From positions 3,844,001 to 3,908,000 of the forward strand of contig CM073196.1 in NCBI GenBank assembly GCA_037042915.1: a DNA stretch of 64,000 bases, given 5' to 3'. The DNA comes from Auricularia sp. M13 (taxonomy: Eukaryota > Basidiomycota > Agaricomycetes > Auriculariales > Auriculariaceae). Under the pieces are notes generated by a model. It did not search any database and was not told where the DNA came from. It saw only the letters and a list, made by a program, of their open reading frames with translations. The position numbers were made by a program, and so were the translations under genes. Shown one piece after another: positions 1 to 9,232 of the stretch. How positions within the stretch are numbered: the stretch's first letter is position 1; each line of letters starts with the position of its first letter.

Positions 1-755
1 GCATGGTGGACCTTGTCAGAATATCTCAAGTTGCCTCTGCAGCCGACGAAATCAAAGCAGCCCTTCGCGGACGACTCGTTCTTGGTTTACGGCGCGAGTT
101 CAACCGCAGGACTTTTTACTATCCAGGTCCTTGCGTTGTCCGGATGCACGCGTATAATCGCTGTCGCGTCCAGCAAGAACCACGCATTCATACGGTCCCT
201 CGGCGCCTCTCACACCGTCGACTATCGCGAGTCCAATTGGCCTCAGCAGGTCCTCGCTGCAAATGGGGGCGAGCCGATTAAGTACGCGATCGATGCTATT
301 GCCACGGAGGCCTCGCTGCGCGGAGTGGCTACGATTGTCAATGCGGACAGCGCCGTCGCCATCGTGTTGCCCATTAAGCTGGGCCAGGACAAGCTCGTGT
401 CTGAGGCTGGAGAAACGGAGGCTAAGCTCGTCTGGGAGCTTCCTGAGGACAAGAACACGTTTCCCTCGGGCACGAAGCTGGGATATGTGAAGACGTTCCT
501 GTGGGATCATAATGTGAGGAGGCGCGGCTCTCTCTCACGCTGATACTGATTGAGGCTTGCATGCAGAACACGACTCTCAAGGAGAACTTGCTAGTTAACT
601 ATCTACCTCAGCTGTTGCAGTCGGGGGCGATTAGGCCGGTCCCGAAGAAGCTCATCGAGGAGCCTACGGATAGCCTGTCGGCACGGGTGTTGGCAGGCTT
701 TGACTTGCTGCGCGCCAATGCAGTCAGTGGCTATAAGATCGTGGTAAAAGTGTAG
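1..755 (+). CDS. MDR-family (zinc-type alcohol dehydrogenase-like / enoyl reductase) oxidoreductase, 5' end outside window
   Basis: C-terminal part of a medium-chain dehydrogenase/reductase, probably NAD(P)H-dependent. Coding starts in frame 1 at base 1 and matches the complete neighbour at 1119-2402 from its AWWTLSE segment onward. Exon 1-513, a 53-base GT-AG intron at 514-566 (phase 0, at the same place as the neighbour's last intron), exon 567-755 with a TAG stop. The Rossmann entry reads VYGASSTAG, followed by a hydrophobic helix and a second strand (RIIAVASS). The protein ends in GYKIVVKV, almost the same as the neighbour's GYKLLVKV. The family resembles the stand-alone trans-enoyl reductases (ToxD-like) of fungi, but no polyketide synthase is seen here, so the substrate is unknown. 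The 5' part, including the catalytic N-terminal domain, is outside the window. Confidence 0.85.
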
Positions 756-1039
756 ACATGCTGCGCACCACGTGACGTCCCGGAATCCAGACTCTGCTCT
801 AGCTCCGTCCGAAATGCTGTAATCTCCCGTACGCTGTATGAATGCGGCCCTCCGTTTTGAGATGCTCTGCCACATTCGGAAGCATATTATGCCGGCATAT
901 GAGCTCACTCGACGCCTTGGTAATGCAGCACGAATACACTCGCCATCGGTCTGTAAGCTAGACTAGTGGTTAACCAGCGGGAGATGATCGTTGCGGAGTC
1001 AGCGCGTCGTTTCGGGAACCTTCGCTGACAAATCCGCAG

Positions 1040-1048
1040 TATATAAAA
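1040..1048 (+). promoter_or_regulatory. TATA box of the complete MDR oxidoreductase gene
   Basis: TATATAAAA lies 79 bases upstream of the ATG at 1119, a usual distance for a fungal TATA promoter. The interval 756-1039 between the two tandem MDR genes shows no other clear signal. Confidence 0.55.
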
Positions 1049-1118
1049 TCCGCGGCTCACGTCCTCTGCAAGTCGTCATAATCCTGAGCATACAGTACTC
1101 GTACTCACGAAAACAACG

Positions 1119-2402
1119 ATGTCGACTCACAAAGCCTTCTCTGCATCATCTCCCCGCAACATGCAGGTAGTGGACGTCTCGACGTCGCGACCAGCCAAGA
1201 GCGAGGTGCTCATCAAGGTCGCATACACTGCACTCGTTCCGCTCGATTTCGAAGCTACCGACCGCGGCTTCTTTGGCCCAGAATCGTTCCCTTACGTTCC
1301 AGGATTCTCGTTCTCGGGGACTGTTGAGGCTGTTGGCGAGGGCGTCAACACGGTGGCAGTTGGAGACAAGGTCAGCTGGAAATTGTTTCGGGAATGTTCT
1401 CGCGACGCATCGTGCTGACATCATCACGTGACGTCGCAGGTTCTTGCCTTTGCTACTCCCAACTACGGCAGTCGCGCAAAAGGCGCGCAGGAATACGCGT
1501 TATTACCGGCTCATGCGGTGTCGAAGGTCAGCCAGTCCTCGAACATCGCACGCAAAGCAGCACTCACTTTTACTTCCAGATCCCCGCCAACATCACCCTC
1601 GAGGAAGCCGCGACCATTCCCGACAACTTCGTCACCGCATGGTGGACGCTCTCCGAACACCTCAAGCTGCCGCTGCAGCCGACGCCGACGAAGACGCGCC
1701 AGCCCTTCGCGGACGAGTCGTTCCTCATCTACGGCGCGAGCTCCATCGCGGGGCTCTTCATGATCCAGGTGCTCGCGCTGTCCGGCTGCACGCGCATCAT
1801 CGCCGTCGCGTCGAGCAGGAACCACTCGCTGCTGCGCTCGCTCGGCGCGACGCACACCGTCGACTACCGCGAGCCCGACTGGCCGCAGCGCGTCCTCGCG
1901 GCGAACGATGACCGGCCGGTGAAGTATGCCGTCGATATCATCGCGACGGAGGCTTCGCTGCGTGGCGTCGCTGCGACCGTCGACGCTAGCAGCACGGTCG
2001 CCATTGAGCTGCCGATCAAGCTGGGCCAGGATAAGATCGTGTCGCAGGAGGGCGAGACGGGCGCCAAGCACGCGTGGGAGCTGCCAGACGACAAGAATGC
2101 ATTCCCTAAGAGCCTCAAGCTGGGATACGTGCGAACGTTCGAGTGGGACAAGGTGAGGACTGAACTGCGTAGAAATTCCTGACATTGCATTGCTGACATT
2201 GGGCCCATAACAGAATGAACACTTGAAGCAGAACTTGATGGTCAAGGACCTGCCGAAGCTGCTGGAGTCGGGCGCGATACGACCAGTGCCAAAGCGCGTC
2301 ATCGACGAACCTGGCGATGATTTCTCTGCGCGGGTATTAGCAGCATTGGACTTGCTGCGAGAGAACGCGGTCAGCGGTTACAAGCTGCTGGTAAAGGTGT
2401 AG
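1119..2402 (+). CDS. MDR-family oxidoreductase (enoyl reductase-like), complete
   Basis: Four exons, 1119-1370, 1440-1526, 1580-2152 and 2214-2402, all joined by GT-AG introns of 53-69 bases, give 366 residues. The N-terminal GroES-like half shows VLIKVAYTAL, the glycine-rich YVPGFSFSGTV segment and GDKVLAFATPNYG across the first splice. The Rossmann half has LIYGASSIAG near residue 165 and a second strand RIIAVASS. Length and motifs fit fungal trans-enoyl reductase/ToxD-like proteins; there are no Cys ligands of a structural zinc. It is a tandem paralog of the gene ending at 755, with which it shares the position of the last intron. Substrate unknown; a role in secondary metabolism or detoxification is only inference. 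The start is the first ATG after a TATA box. Confidence 0.9.
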
Positions 2403-3106
2403 GGCTCCAGCTTTGTAGTTTAAACCGATGTAATTGTCGCTTGAATGGAACGGCGTTCAAAGTCAAAGACTGCGAAAGCGCATTCTTCGATGAGCAGATC
2501 GAAGAAATACCGTTGAGTGCTAAGGAATCAGCCTGGAACACTGGATGGAAAAGCTGAGGAAGAGATGCATTCTGGCGGAGTCAGCCGTTGGACGCGCTTC
2601 GCCGGCTGGTCTGTGCTCGATTACGTGATCCTATATAGCAGCGACCCCCGACTACCAGTGTTCCTCATCTCTTGTGCTCGGGCAAGTACTGTCGACAGTG
2701 AGGGCAACCGAGTCGCAGTCTTTTGCTAGTTGCAAATTAATTTCCGTACGCTTCGGTTGGCTATGCCTTCCGGGACTTTTTGGAACCCACTTGCTTTTCA
2801 CTCTGCATGCTCTATGCTTTGTTGATTTCGACGGCCAGCCAATTTGGCAATGTGCTCATCGAATTAGCAAAACAAGAACTTGCTGTGACCCTGAGACTGT
2901 GCCTGGATTTCACGGGTGACCTTCACTGTCTTGGGCAAGGATGTGGGACCTGTGGGTCTGCCCTACAAACTGGCTGGCATTAGAGACTTGCCGATGGGTG
3001 TCTGTTCGTCGCCGGGTTCTGCTGCGTAAATACCGTCCTCCCGTGTTTTGCTCATTAAGATTGGACCTAGTGGCTCTTGCGCCTCTACGTCGGTGAAATC
3101 GCGCCT
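2403..3106. other. Intergenic, no gene recognised
   Basis: Several short ORFs exist but none has splice-supported extension, a domain or a paralog in the window. A TATA-like stretch (CCTATATAG, about 2630) is not followed by a credible reading frame. Confidence 0.5.
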
Positions 3107-3534
3107 CACTGCTGGAAACCATGATTTTTCCGAGCTCATGGAATAGGTCAAATTTTGCAAGGCTTGGAAAACTCTGTTCAAGATTCCACATTTTGCGAAG
3201 CCACAACCATTTGGGCCCTTACCGATGGCAAAAGTTCAAAATTTCCGAAACTCGGAGAATTGACCCGGATTGTCCGAATCAGGCACAACATTGAATTTTG
3301 CGAACCGTAAAAGCCGCCTGAGCCGGAATTTTGCGAACACAAACATCCTGTTATGTCCGTCGGCGGGAAAATCCCGCGGGCTTCTCCGAGTTTCGGAAAT
3401 TTTGAACTTTTGCCATCGATAAGGGCCCAAATGGTTGTGGCTTCGCAAAATGTGGAATCTTGAACAGAGTTTTCCAAGCCTTGCAAAATTTGACCTATTC
3501 CATGAGCTCGGAAAAATCATGGTTCCCAGCAGTG
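3107..3534. repeat. Long foldback (inverted repeat), 153-base arms with 122-base spacer
   Basis: The left arm 3107-3259 begins CACTGCTGGAAACC and is the reverse complement of the right arm 3382-3534, which ends GGTTCCCAGCAGTG. Only about two or three mismatches were seen along 153 bases, so the two arms encode the same peptide on opposite strands. The spacer 3260-3381 is unique. No transposase gene and no convincing target-site duplication was found; at most a CCT appears on both sides. It could be a MITE-like or foldback element, or a small inverted duplication. A transcript through it would fold into a long perfect hairpin. Confidence 0.85.
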
Positions 3535-3639
3535 CCTGTTTCGGTTTCTCTTCAATTGCAAGTATACTCCGAGCGTGTCAGACTCAGTAAAATGGGAAAT
3601 GAACATTTGCATGCAATGAAGGGCGCGTATCGAGTCGCA

Positions 3640-6490
3640 AATGGGGCGAACGATAGGATACTTGGGATCCGGCAACCGGACCGGGTGGCACAAAACGCGT
3701 TGAGCGGCAATGACCGGGGCAAGAGCTTTCTCTTCCTGCTACCTTGCACATCGCACCGCTCACCCGCACCTTACGATGTTCAACCGCAACGACTCGACTG
3801 CTGGTGATGCGCGTCGGCGCCTCATTGCGCCTGCCGCGAGTAACGCTGACTTCGACGAAAAGCCCGAAGATTTTTGCCACCACGAAACCCAACCTGCCCG
3901 CGAGTACGACGACGACGATGAGGAAGGCGAGCACGACGACGCGCGCAGCCGTGGCCTCGTCGATTACGGCAGTAGCGACGCTGAAGACGACGATGACGCC
4001 GGCAACGACGGCGGCAAGGACGACGGCGGCAATGAAGACCGCGATGAACACGGTGGCGCCGGCAACGACGCGGGCGGTGACGGCGACGAGCACGGGCCCT
4101 CCATCGACGACCTGTTCGCTCCCGGCGAGCTTGAACAGCGCCTCGCGGAGGAGGCCGCCGGCATCGACCCGTACGCGGACGAGTTCTACGAGGCCGCCAC
4201 AGAGGTCGACGAGGACGACCTCGAGCGTCGCCGCGGCGAGCTGGACGACGAAATACCAGAGATCAGCGAAGAGGAGCGCGCCGCCACGGACGCCATTTAC
4301 GCTGAAATTCGGCGCAAAGCTGAGGCAGACCAGGCTGCAATGGCCGCCGCCTACGCGAGTGCCAACGCGGCGATGGCCAACGCAGCTTTGCGCTCCTCCT
4401 CCTCCTCCTCGTCGGCCGGCTCGGACAGCACGAGCACTGGCTCCGATTGGGTTGGCCCCGCCGCAGCCTTACCCAAGCCCGCCGGCGATACGCGCGACCC
4501 CGTTGCGCGTAATCTCCAGACACCCCCGCCGCAAGACCTCGCCGAGCCGAAGACACCGGATTTGAACGCTGTCGCGCTCACGGCGGCCGACCTCATTGCA
4601 CTGAACCCGTCGATGATCAAGTCGCTCGAGGGTGCTCCGAGGGGTCTTATCCTGAGGACGCTCCTCGGTCGCAACCATGGCACGGTGACCAAGCCCAGCA
4701 AGCACGGCCCGTCAACCCCCTTCACATCACCCGAATCGTCCCCCGCTCCGGACTTTGGTCTTGACGAGGGCGAAAGTGAGTCTTCGTGCATCAGTTTTCG
4801 CAAACGTATTGCTGATATCAGCTTTTCAGACGCCCCCATCCCCACCGCGCTCCCGGCTGCGCCAGCCGTCCCCGCCAACCGCTTGAAGCGCACCTTCAAC
4901 GCCGATCGCTTTTTGCCCGACGGCATGGGGGGATATTTCGCGATGCGCGCGCAGCGTCACGTCAGCCAGCCTTGGGAGCTCTCGCACGAGGAGAACGCGC
5001 GCAGGCAGGAGAAGGCCCGCGAACAGCGTCGCGCGCAGGCCGCCGCCGCGGCATCCATGGCGCAACCGTCGGAGCCTGCGCGGTCTCCCAGCGTGGTGTC
5101 CGAGGACGTTGATATGGCGGGCTACGACACCGAATCCAACGCAGCTGGAGACAGCTCTCCCTCGCGTGACGAGGGGACGAGCTCCCAGACGCCGAATGTC
5201 GAGCCGCCTGTCAATGTCCCGATGCTCTCGCCTATGCGCCCTCATGGCCTGAAGCGCGCGCGCGTGGAGGACGAGGTGGAGGTTGGTACTGAGGAGAAGA
5301 GGCGACGAGTCGAGACTGGAGCGCAGCCCGACTCGCCGACAGCGGCGCGCACGCGCGCTGGAAGGCGTGCGCGCAACGAGGCGGGCTCGTCCACCGGGGC
5401 GACCCAAACTCACATTCCAGACTTTACCGCGACTGCCACTCCTCCTGCAGTCGTGGAAACCAACCATGACACGTCCGATGAGCACAATGAGGTATGTGCT
5501 GCACATTTGCATCTCTTCGAGCTTGTGCTGACCGGCGCCGCACAGATGCCCATCGGTTCCCTTCAAGACGAGGCTGTCGCCGGCCCGTCCAACCAGCCCG
5601 TGACTGCCCCCAGCCCCAAGCGACTGCAGCGCGGCCGTGGCCGCGCCGCGCCGAAGAGCCCAAAGGTACCCACCAGGCGCAGCACACGCATCCGCGAGAA
5701 GAACCTCGCGCGCGCGAAGGCCGCCGCCGATGCCCGCCCCGTGTTGGAAAAGGCGAAGACGAAGCGCGGGCGGCGGAGCGGGAACGGGCGCGCGTGATCT
5801 CCATTGTCGATGCGCGCGTCCTTTATGTAGCGCGTCGAGGTGGCCAGCGCCGACTGCCACCTCTTGCGCACACCCCACGCCACCTCCGCAATGCCGTCAT
5901 ACTGCCGACTTGGACCAAGGAACTCCGGGGCCTTTGTCGCCCGCCTTTGTCGTCGGCATACCGAGTCGCCGCCGCCCGTGATAGGCATCTGTCGTCCGGT
6001 GGCGTCGTCCTCGGTGTCGCGGTCCTTTGTGCATACTGTACCTGTATCCACTCCCCCATCACCCCCGTCACGCCCTCGCCCCACATCCTGTAATGACCCC
6101 CGGTTTCCGTCTCGGTTTTGGTTCGGGTTCCTGCATCGTCCTGTTGCCTGCGCTTTTTGTACATCCTTTTAGTTTGTGTTACATACCTTCCTGTTCCCTG
6201 TTGCATTCCTCCTGTGTGTTGCTTTGACTGGTCTTGGTTCTGGAATTGATTTTTTGCCTTTGATCTGGTATCTGAACTGTAGCTGAGCAATTTTGTGACT
6301 GCGAGCCAAGGTGTATCGATGAGAGCCTCAGCATGGCCGCACGGCAGTCGGGACGTTCCGCCGGTACTGTTGCACCCATACTCCTTCCTGCGCGCCTCAG
6401 GCTATCCCTGCCTACGGCAATGCCATCCGTTCCGAACTGCACGCTCAGCGCTCAGCGTGCGTGGCGACTTTCCTGACTGCTTCTGCGCGT
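3640..6490 (+). repeat. Dispersed inverted duplicate, copy 1 (partner at about 48600-51410)
   Basis: This segment matches the reverse complement of about 48600-51410. Similarity starts near GGGCGAACGATAGGATA, runs through the whole orphan gene and its two introns, and continues at a lower level through some 600 bases of 3' flank to the region of GGGACGTTCCGCCGG and slightly beyond. The match is strong in coding sequence and falls off outside it with many small indels. No terminal repeats or transposase are visible, so a segmental duplication or a non-autonomous element are both possible. The outer limits are approximate. Confidence 0.8.
3776..5797 (+). CDS. Orphan acidic/basic low-complexity protein (copy 1 of an inverted pair)
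   Basis: Product not recognised. Exons 3776-4775, 4830-5491 and 5546-5797 give 637 residues. Both introns are exactly 54 bases, have good ends (GTGAGT...TTTTCAG and GTATGT...GCACAG) and are in frame, so the unspliced frame is also open. An ATG at 3710 in the same frame would add 22 residues; I prefer 3776 because the leader directly before it is conserved in the copy at 49262-51268. The N-terminal 130 residues are rich in Asp, Glu and Gly; a mid-region has serine runs; the C-terminal 60 residues are strongly basic with an RRSTRIREK-type stretch as in chromatin-associated proteins. A nuclear, disordered protein is likely. No catalytic motif is seen. Confidence 0.75.
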   Translation: MFNRNDSTAGDARRRLIAPAASNADFDEKPEDFCHHETQPAREYDDDDEEGEHDDARSRGLVDYGSSDAEDDDDAGNDGGKDDGGNEDRDEHGGAGNDAGGDGDEHGPSIDDLFAPGELEQRLAEEAAGIDPYADEFYEAATEVDEDDLERRRGELDDEIPEISEEERAATDAIYAEIRRKAEADQAAMAAAYASANAAMANAALRSSSSSSSAGSDSTSTGSDWVGPAAALPKPAGDTRDPVARNLQTPPPQDLAEPKTPDLNAVALTAADLIALNPSMIKSLEGAPRGLILRTLLGRNHGTVTKPSKHGPSTPFTSPESSPAPDFGLDEGESESSCISFRKRIADISFSDAPIPTALPAAPAVPANRLKRTFNADRFLPDGMGGYFAMRAQRHVSQPWELSHEENARRQEKAREQRRAQAAAAASMAQPSEPARSPSVVSEDVDMAGYDTESNAAGDSSPSRDEGTSSQTPNVEPPVNVPMLSPMRPHGLKRARVEDEVEVGTEEKRRRVETGAQPDSPTAARTRAGRRARNEAGSSTGATQTHIPDFTATATPPAVVETNHDTSDEHNEVCAAHLHLFELVLTGAAQMPIGSLQDEAVAGPSNQPVTAPSPKRLQRGRGRAAPKSPKVPTRRSTRIREKNLARAKAAADARPVLEKAKTKRGRRSGNGRA

Positions 6491-7073
6491 TCCGTCAGCT
6501 GTGCTGGTCTCGTATCGTTTCAGTAATCTGGCTCGTAGACGCCGTCCTCGCCGTACATCTAGGCTGGCTATGTGGCAAGCTGCTCAGTACTCTATACTTC
6601 CCTTTATGACCCACAGGTCTGCCGCGTTCTGAATCACAACCTGAATTGGAGACTTGGCCGTTGCATCGGACGAAAGGCAATTATACTGCTCTCGAGCATG
6701 ATACGCCCCATCCCAGAGCTCCTGGAACAAGGTCATCAGGCTTCAGGTTTCAGGCTGCCAATATCACTATGTGTCGTGCTCGCGCGGCCACTGACGATGC
6801 CGTCTCCTGCATGCGCGGACCTATCGTCACCGTCCAGTGTGGAGGCGCCTGGGGTTGCTGTGCCCTTCCCCGTTTCTACTCATGTAGTGGCTCGAAGTGC
6901 CGCAGGTTCAACAGAATTCTGATCAGGACCGATCTTCGGCGAGCGCAGCGTCAGTATCTTCAACAGCGACAGCTAGACCATAAATTCGCAATACTAGGCC
7001 GCCGTCAGAGCATCTGTAACTTTTGTGCGAGCTGCAAGACGGTGGTGTGTCCAAACGTACTGCAGAAATGTAT
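6491..7073. other. Intergenic, no gene recognised
   Basis: 3' flank shared by the repeat and the amidohydrolase gene on the other strand. A long plus-strand frame from 6646 runs antisense through that gene and is taken as a shadow. Confidence 0.5.
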
Positions 7074-8477
7074 CTATAGATCCAACACTCGATCAGAGCT
7101 CTGTCTTCCCATTGGCAAGGCTGACATTATGTTGACCGTCAGAAGATTTATTTTGCGGGCCGCGACTGGGACTGACCTGAATATCCCAAACACAGAACGT
7201 GCAGCCTCCTTGACCGTAAAAAGAGCACCCAAGGCCCGCAGCCCAAGCCCCATGCCGACCTTGGCGTTCGCACATCCACCCGGTCGACGCACAGGGCCTT
7301 GGAACTCGAAGCCGTCAATCCAGACTTTATCGATGGACGCGATGTTGGTGATGTCCTTCGTCGGGTCCGCACTCAAGAGCAGAACATCCGCACGCAGACC
7401 ATCAAGAATGGCGCCACGGTCCGCAAGGCGCTGCCACTTCGCCGCGTCTGCCGTCGCCGCGCGCAGAGCCTCTGCTGGTGACAGACCCGCCTCGACAAGG
7501 AGCTCCAGCTCGCACTGCAGCATGACGCCGAACGGCAGCTCTATGCCTAGGAGCGACACGGCGTCGGTACCAGCGATGAGCGGGACGCCCGCCGCGTGCA
7601 AAGCGCGGGCGTTCGCGAGCGCCTGACCGAGCGACGCGCGGGGATTGCCCATCCCGGGCATGAGTGCTCGCAGCGACGCGTAGCTGCGCACCAGCTTCAC
7701 GAGCACGAGCGTGGGCACGGCGAACTGGCTGTTCGCGCGCATCAGGGCCGGAATGTCCGGGCCCAGCGGCGCGTCCACGACGATGTGGTGGATCGAGTGC
7801 GTGTTGGAGCGTACGGCGGTGGTGTACGCCTCGAGGTCGACCGCGTGCGTCGCGATCATCTTGCCGCGCTCACGCGCAAGGCGCACGATTGCGCTCTGCT
7901 GGTCGAGCGTCGGCCCGTTTGGCTGCGAGACGACCTTGAGGAAGTCGGAGCCGTTGCCAAGGTTCCATTGGACATAGTCTTCAAGGTCACTCTCCGGCGT
8001 CAGGAGCCAGTTGGCCGCATTTCCCGACTTTTTGGCTATGACAGCGTGCCCTGCGTTGCGGCCGATAGCGGGGACTCCAGCTACGAAGACGTCGGGAAGA
8101 CCAGCATGATCTTTGAGCGCCAGTGACTGCGTAAAGTTGAACGTTGAGAGGACAAAGACTGTCGTTACGCCATACGAAGCGAGCTCTGCGAGCTCATCCA
8201 TAGACGCTGGGTGAGCATGGCTATCGATCAAGCCAGGGACCAGAAATTTGTGATCCCCATCGACGTTCACATCGACGTGTGTAGGCCGGGAGTGGCTGAT
8301 ACGTCCTTCAGCTGTTATATAGACTGTCTTGGGAGATGAGGACATCTCCTTGCCGTCGAAGACACGGACGTTGGTGATAGCAGTGACAGGGCGATTCTGA
8401 GCATGCTCGGGAATGGTAGCAGGTACGAGAGCCGGGCGGAGAGCAAAGAGGAGCGCAAGGCCAGCGATTGCGACCAT
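7074..8477 (-). CDS. Membrane-anchored or secreted amidohydrolase (imidazolonepropionase-like)
   Basis: One uninterrupted frame of 467 residues, unusual in this intron-rich window. Residues 1-20 form a hydrophobic signal peptide or anchor. The metal-dependent TIM-barrel signature follows: PGLIDSHAHP at 81-90 with the HxH pair His87/His89, a lysine in FLKVV at 181 (place of the bridging lysine), His211 in ATHAVD, His230/His231 and Asp305 in AGTDAV. All expected metal ligands of an amidohydrolase of the imidazolonepropionase/dipeptidase-like branch are present, so the enzyme is probably active. Substrate unknown; fungal relatives are usually annotated only to superfamily level. The C-terminal 70 residues are basic and not conserved-looking. 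It is divergently arranged with the giant gene at 9233. Confidence 0.88.
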   Translation of the reverse strand: MVAIAGLALLFALRPALVPATIPEHAQNRPVTAITNVRVFDGKEMSSSPKTVYITAEGRISHSRPTHVDVNVDGDHKFLVPGLIDSHAHPASMDELAELASYGVTTVFVLSTFNFTQSLALKDHAGLPDVFVAGVPAIGRNAGHAVIAKKSGNAANWLLTPESDLEDYVQWNLGNGSDFLKVVSQPNGPTLDQQSAIVRLARERGKMIATHAVDLEAYTTAVRSNTHSIHHIVVDAPLGPDIPALMRANSQFAVPTLVLVKLVRSYASLRALMPGMGNPRASLGQALANARALHAAGVPLIAGTDAVSLLGIELPFGVMLQCELELLVEAGLSPAEALRAATADAAKWQRLADRGAILDGLRADVLLLSADPTKDITNIASIDKVWIDGFEFQGPVRRPGGCANAKVGMGLGLRALGALFTVKEAARSVFGIFRSVPVAARKINLLTVNIMSALPMGRQSSDRVLDL

Positions 8478-9232
8478 AATGGACCAAGGGAATCCGATAG
8501 AGAGAGGAGCGCGACGAGTTGTGCTTAAAGGTCACAGTCAGCGCCGCGGGCCGGCCGTGTACAGTGCTTGGGTGACCACCATGACATTGAAATCCGACTC
8601 TGGTCGGGGCAACCTGCACATTGCGCGGTAGATTGCGCGGTACGCTGGAGCCTTGTAATGGAGTGAGTTCAACAAAGCCGGCCATAGTAGTAAAACAGCA
8701 ACAACTTTGTCCATATTACGATGAGGCGACTCGAGCAATACTGGTTGTGCTTCGTCTCTGAGGTTAAACAACTGCGGTTCGGTCACGGTAATTTGCGGAC
8801 TCGGGATGCACTCTCAGCCTGCCTTCAAGTTCAGTCATCGCAAACGTAGTACGCCGAGGCTTTGCAATCGCGCCAACCGGTATATATGACCATGCCCCTA
8901 ACCTAATTCTCACATGACGGAGGACTCTACGCACGTATACTGCAGCAATGAGCTCCATTCTGCGCGATGACCGCCTCGCCGATTTTGGGCAAGAGCGCGC
9001 AATTGTCTCAATCTGAAGGTCCGAAGACCGCGACCCTGCACAAGTCCCTATCTGCTCGCCCTGCAACATTCCAAATTGCAATCTGCGCTCGCACTCTCAT
9101 TAGCTGCACGCCACAACAGCCGTTACTTCTTGAGCTCTCAACTCACCTGCCTACGAGCTGCCTCGTTGCACCAGCTTTCGTCACCAGCCAACTCTTCCTT
9201 CTTCTCCCCCCACGACTTCAGCACTGTCGCAG
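8478..9232. promoter_or_regulatory. Divergent promoter region between amidohydrolase and ATPase-DUF3883 gene A
   Basis: 755 bases separate two divergent start codons. A TATATATGACC stretch lies at about 8880, some 350 bases before the plus-strand ATG. A pyrimidine-rich tract at about 9180-9225 directly precedes the ATG at 9233; the bases CTGTCGCAG just before it could also be a 3' splice site of an undetected leader exon. No ORF of merit. Confidence 0.4.

Noticed and set aside
1511-2302. 263-residue minus-strand frame across the MDR gene
   Set aside because: Crosses exons and introns of a well-supported oxidoreductase gene; composition is a codon shadow.
3107-3534. Interpretation of the foldback as terminal inverted repeats of a full DNA transposon
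   Set aside because: The arms are close together with a 122-base spacer and no transposase frame or convincing target-site duplication.
4826-5878. 350-residue minus-strand frame over the orphan gene
   Set aside because: Antisense shadow in GC-rich codons. The plus-strand gene has a conserved paralog at 49262-51268 with introns and frame kept; the antisense frame does not.
6646-7626. 326-residue plus-strand frame before and inside the amidohydrolase gene
   Set aside because: More than half is antisense to the amidohydrolase C-terminus; the rest shows no protein-like pattern.
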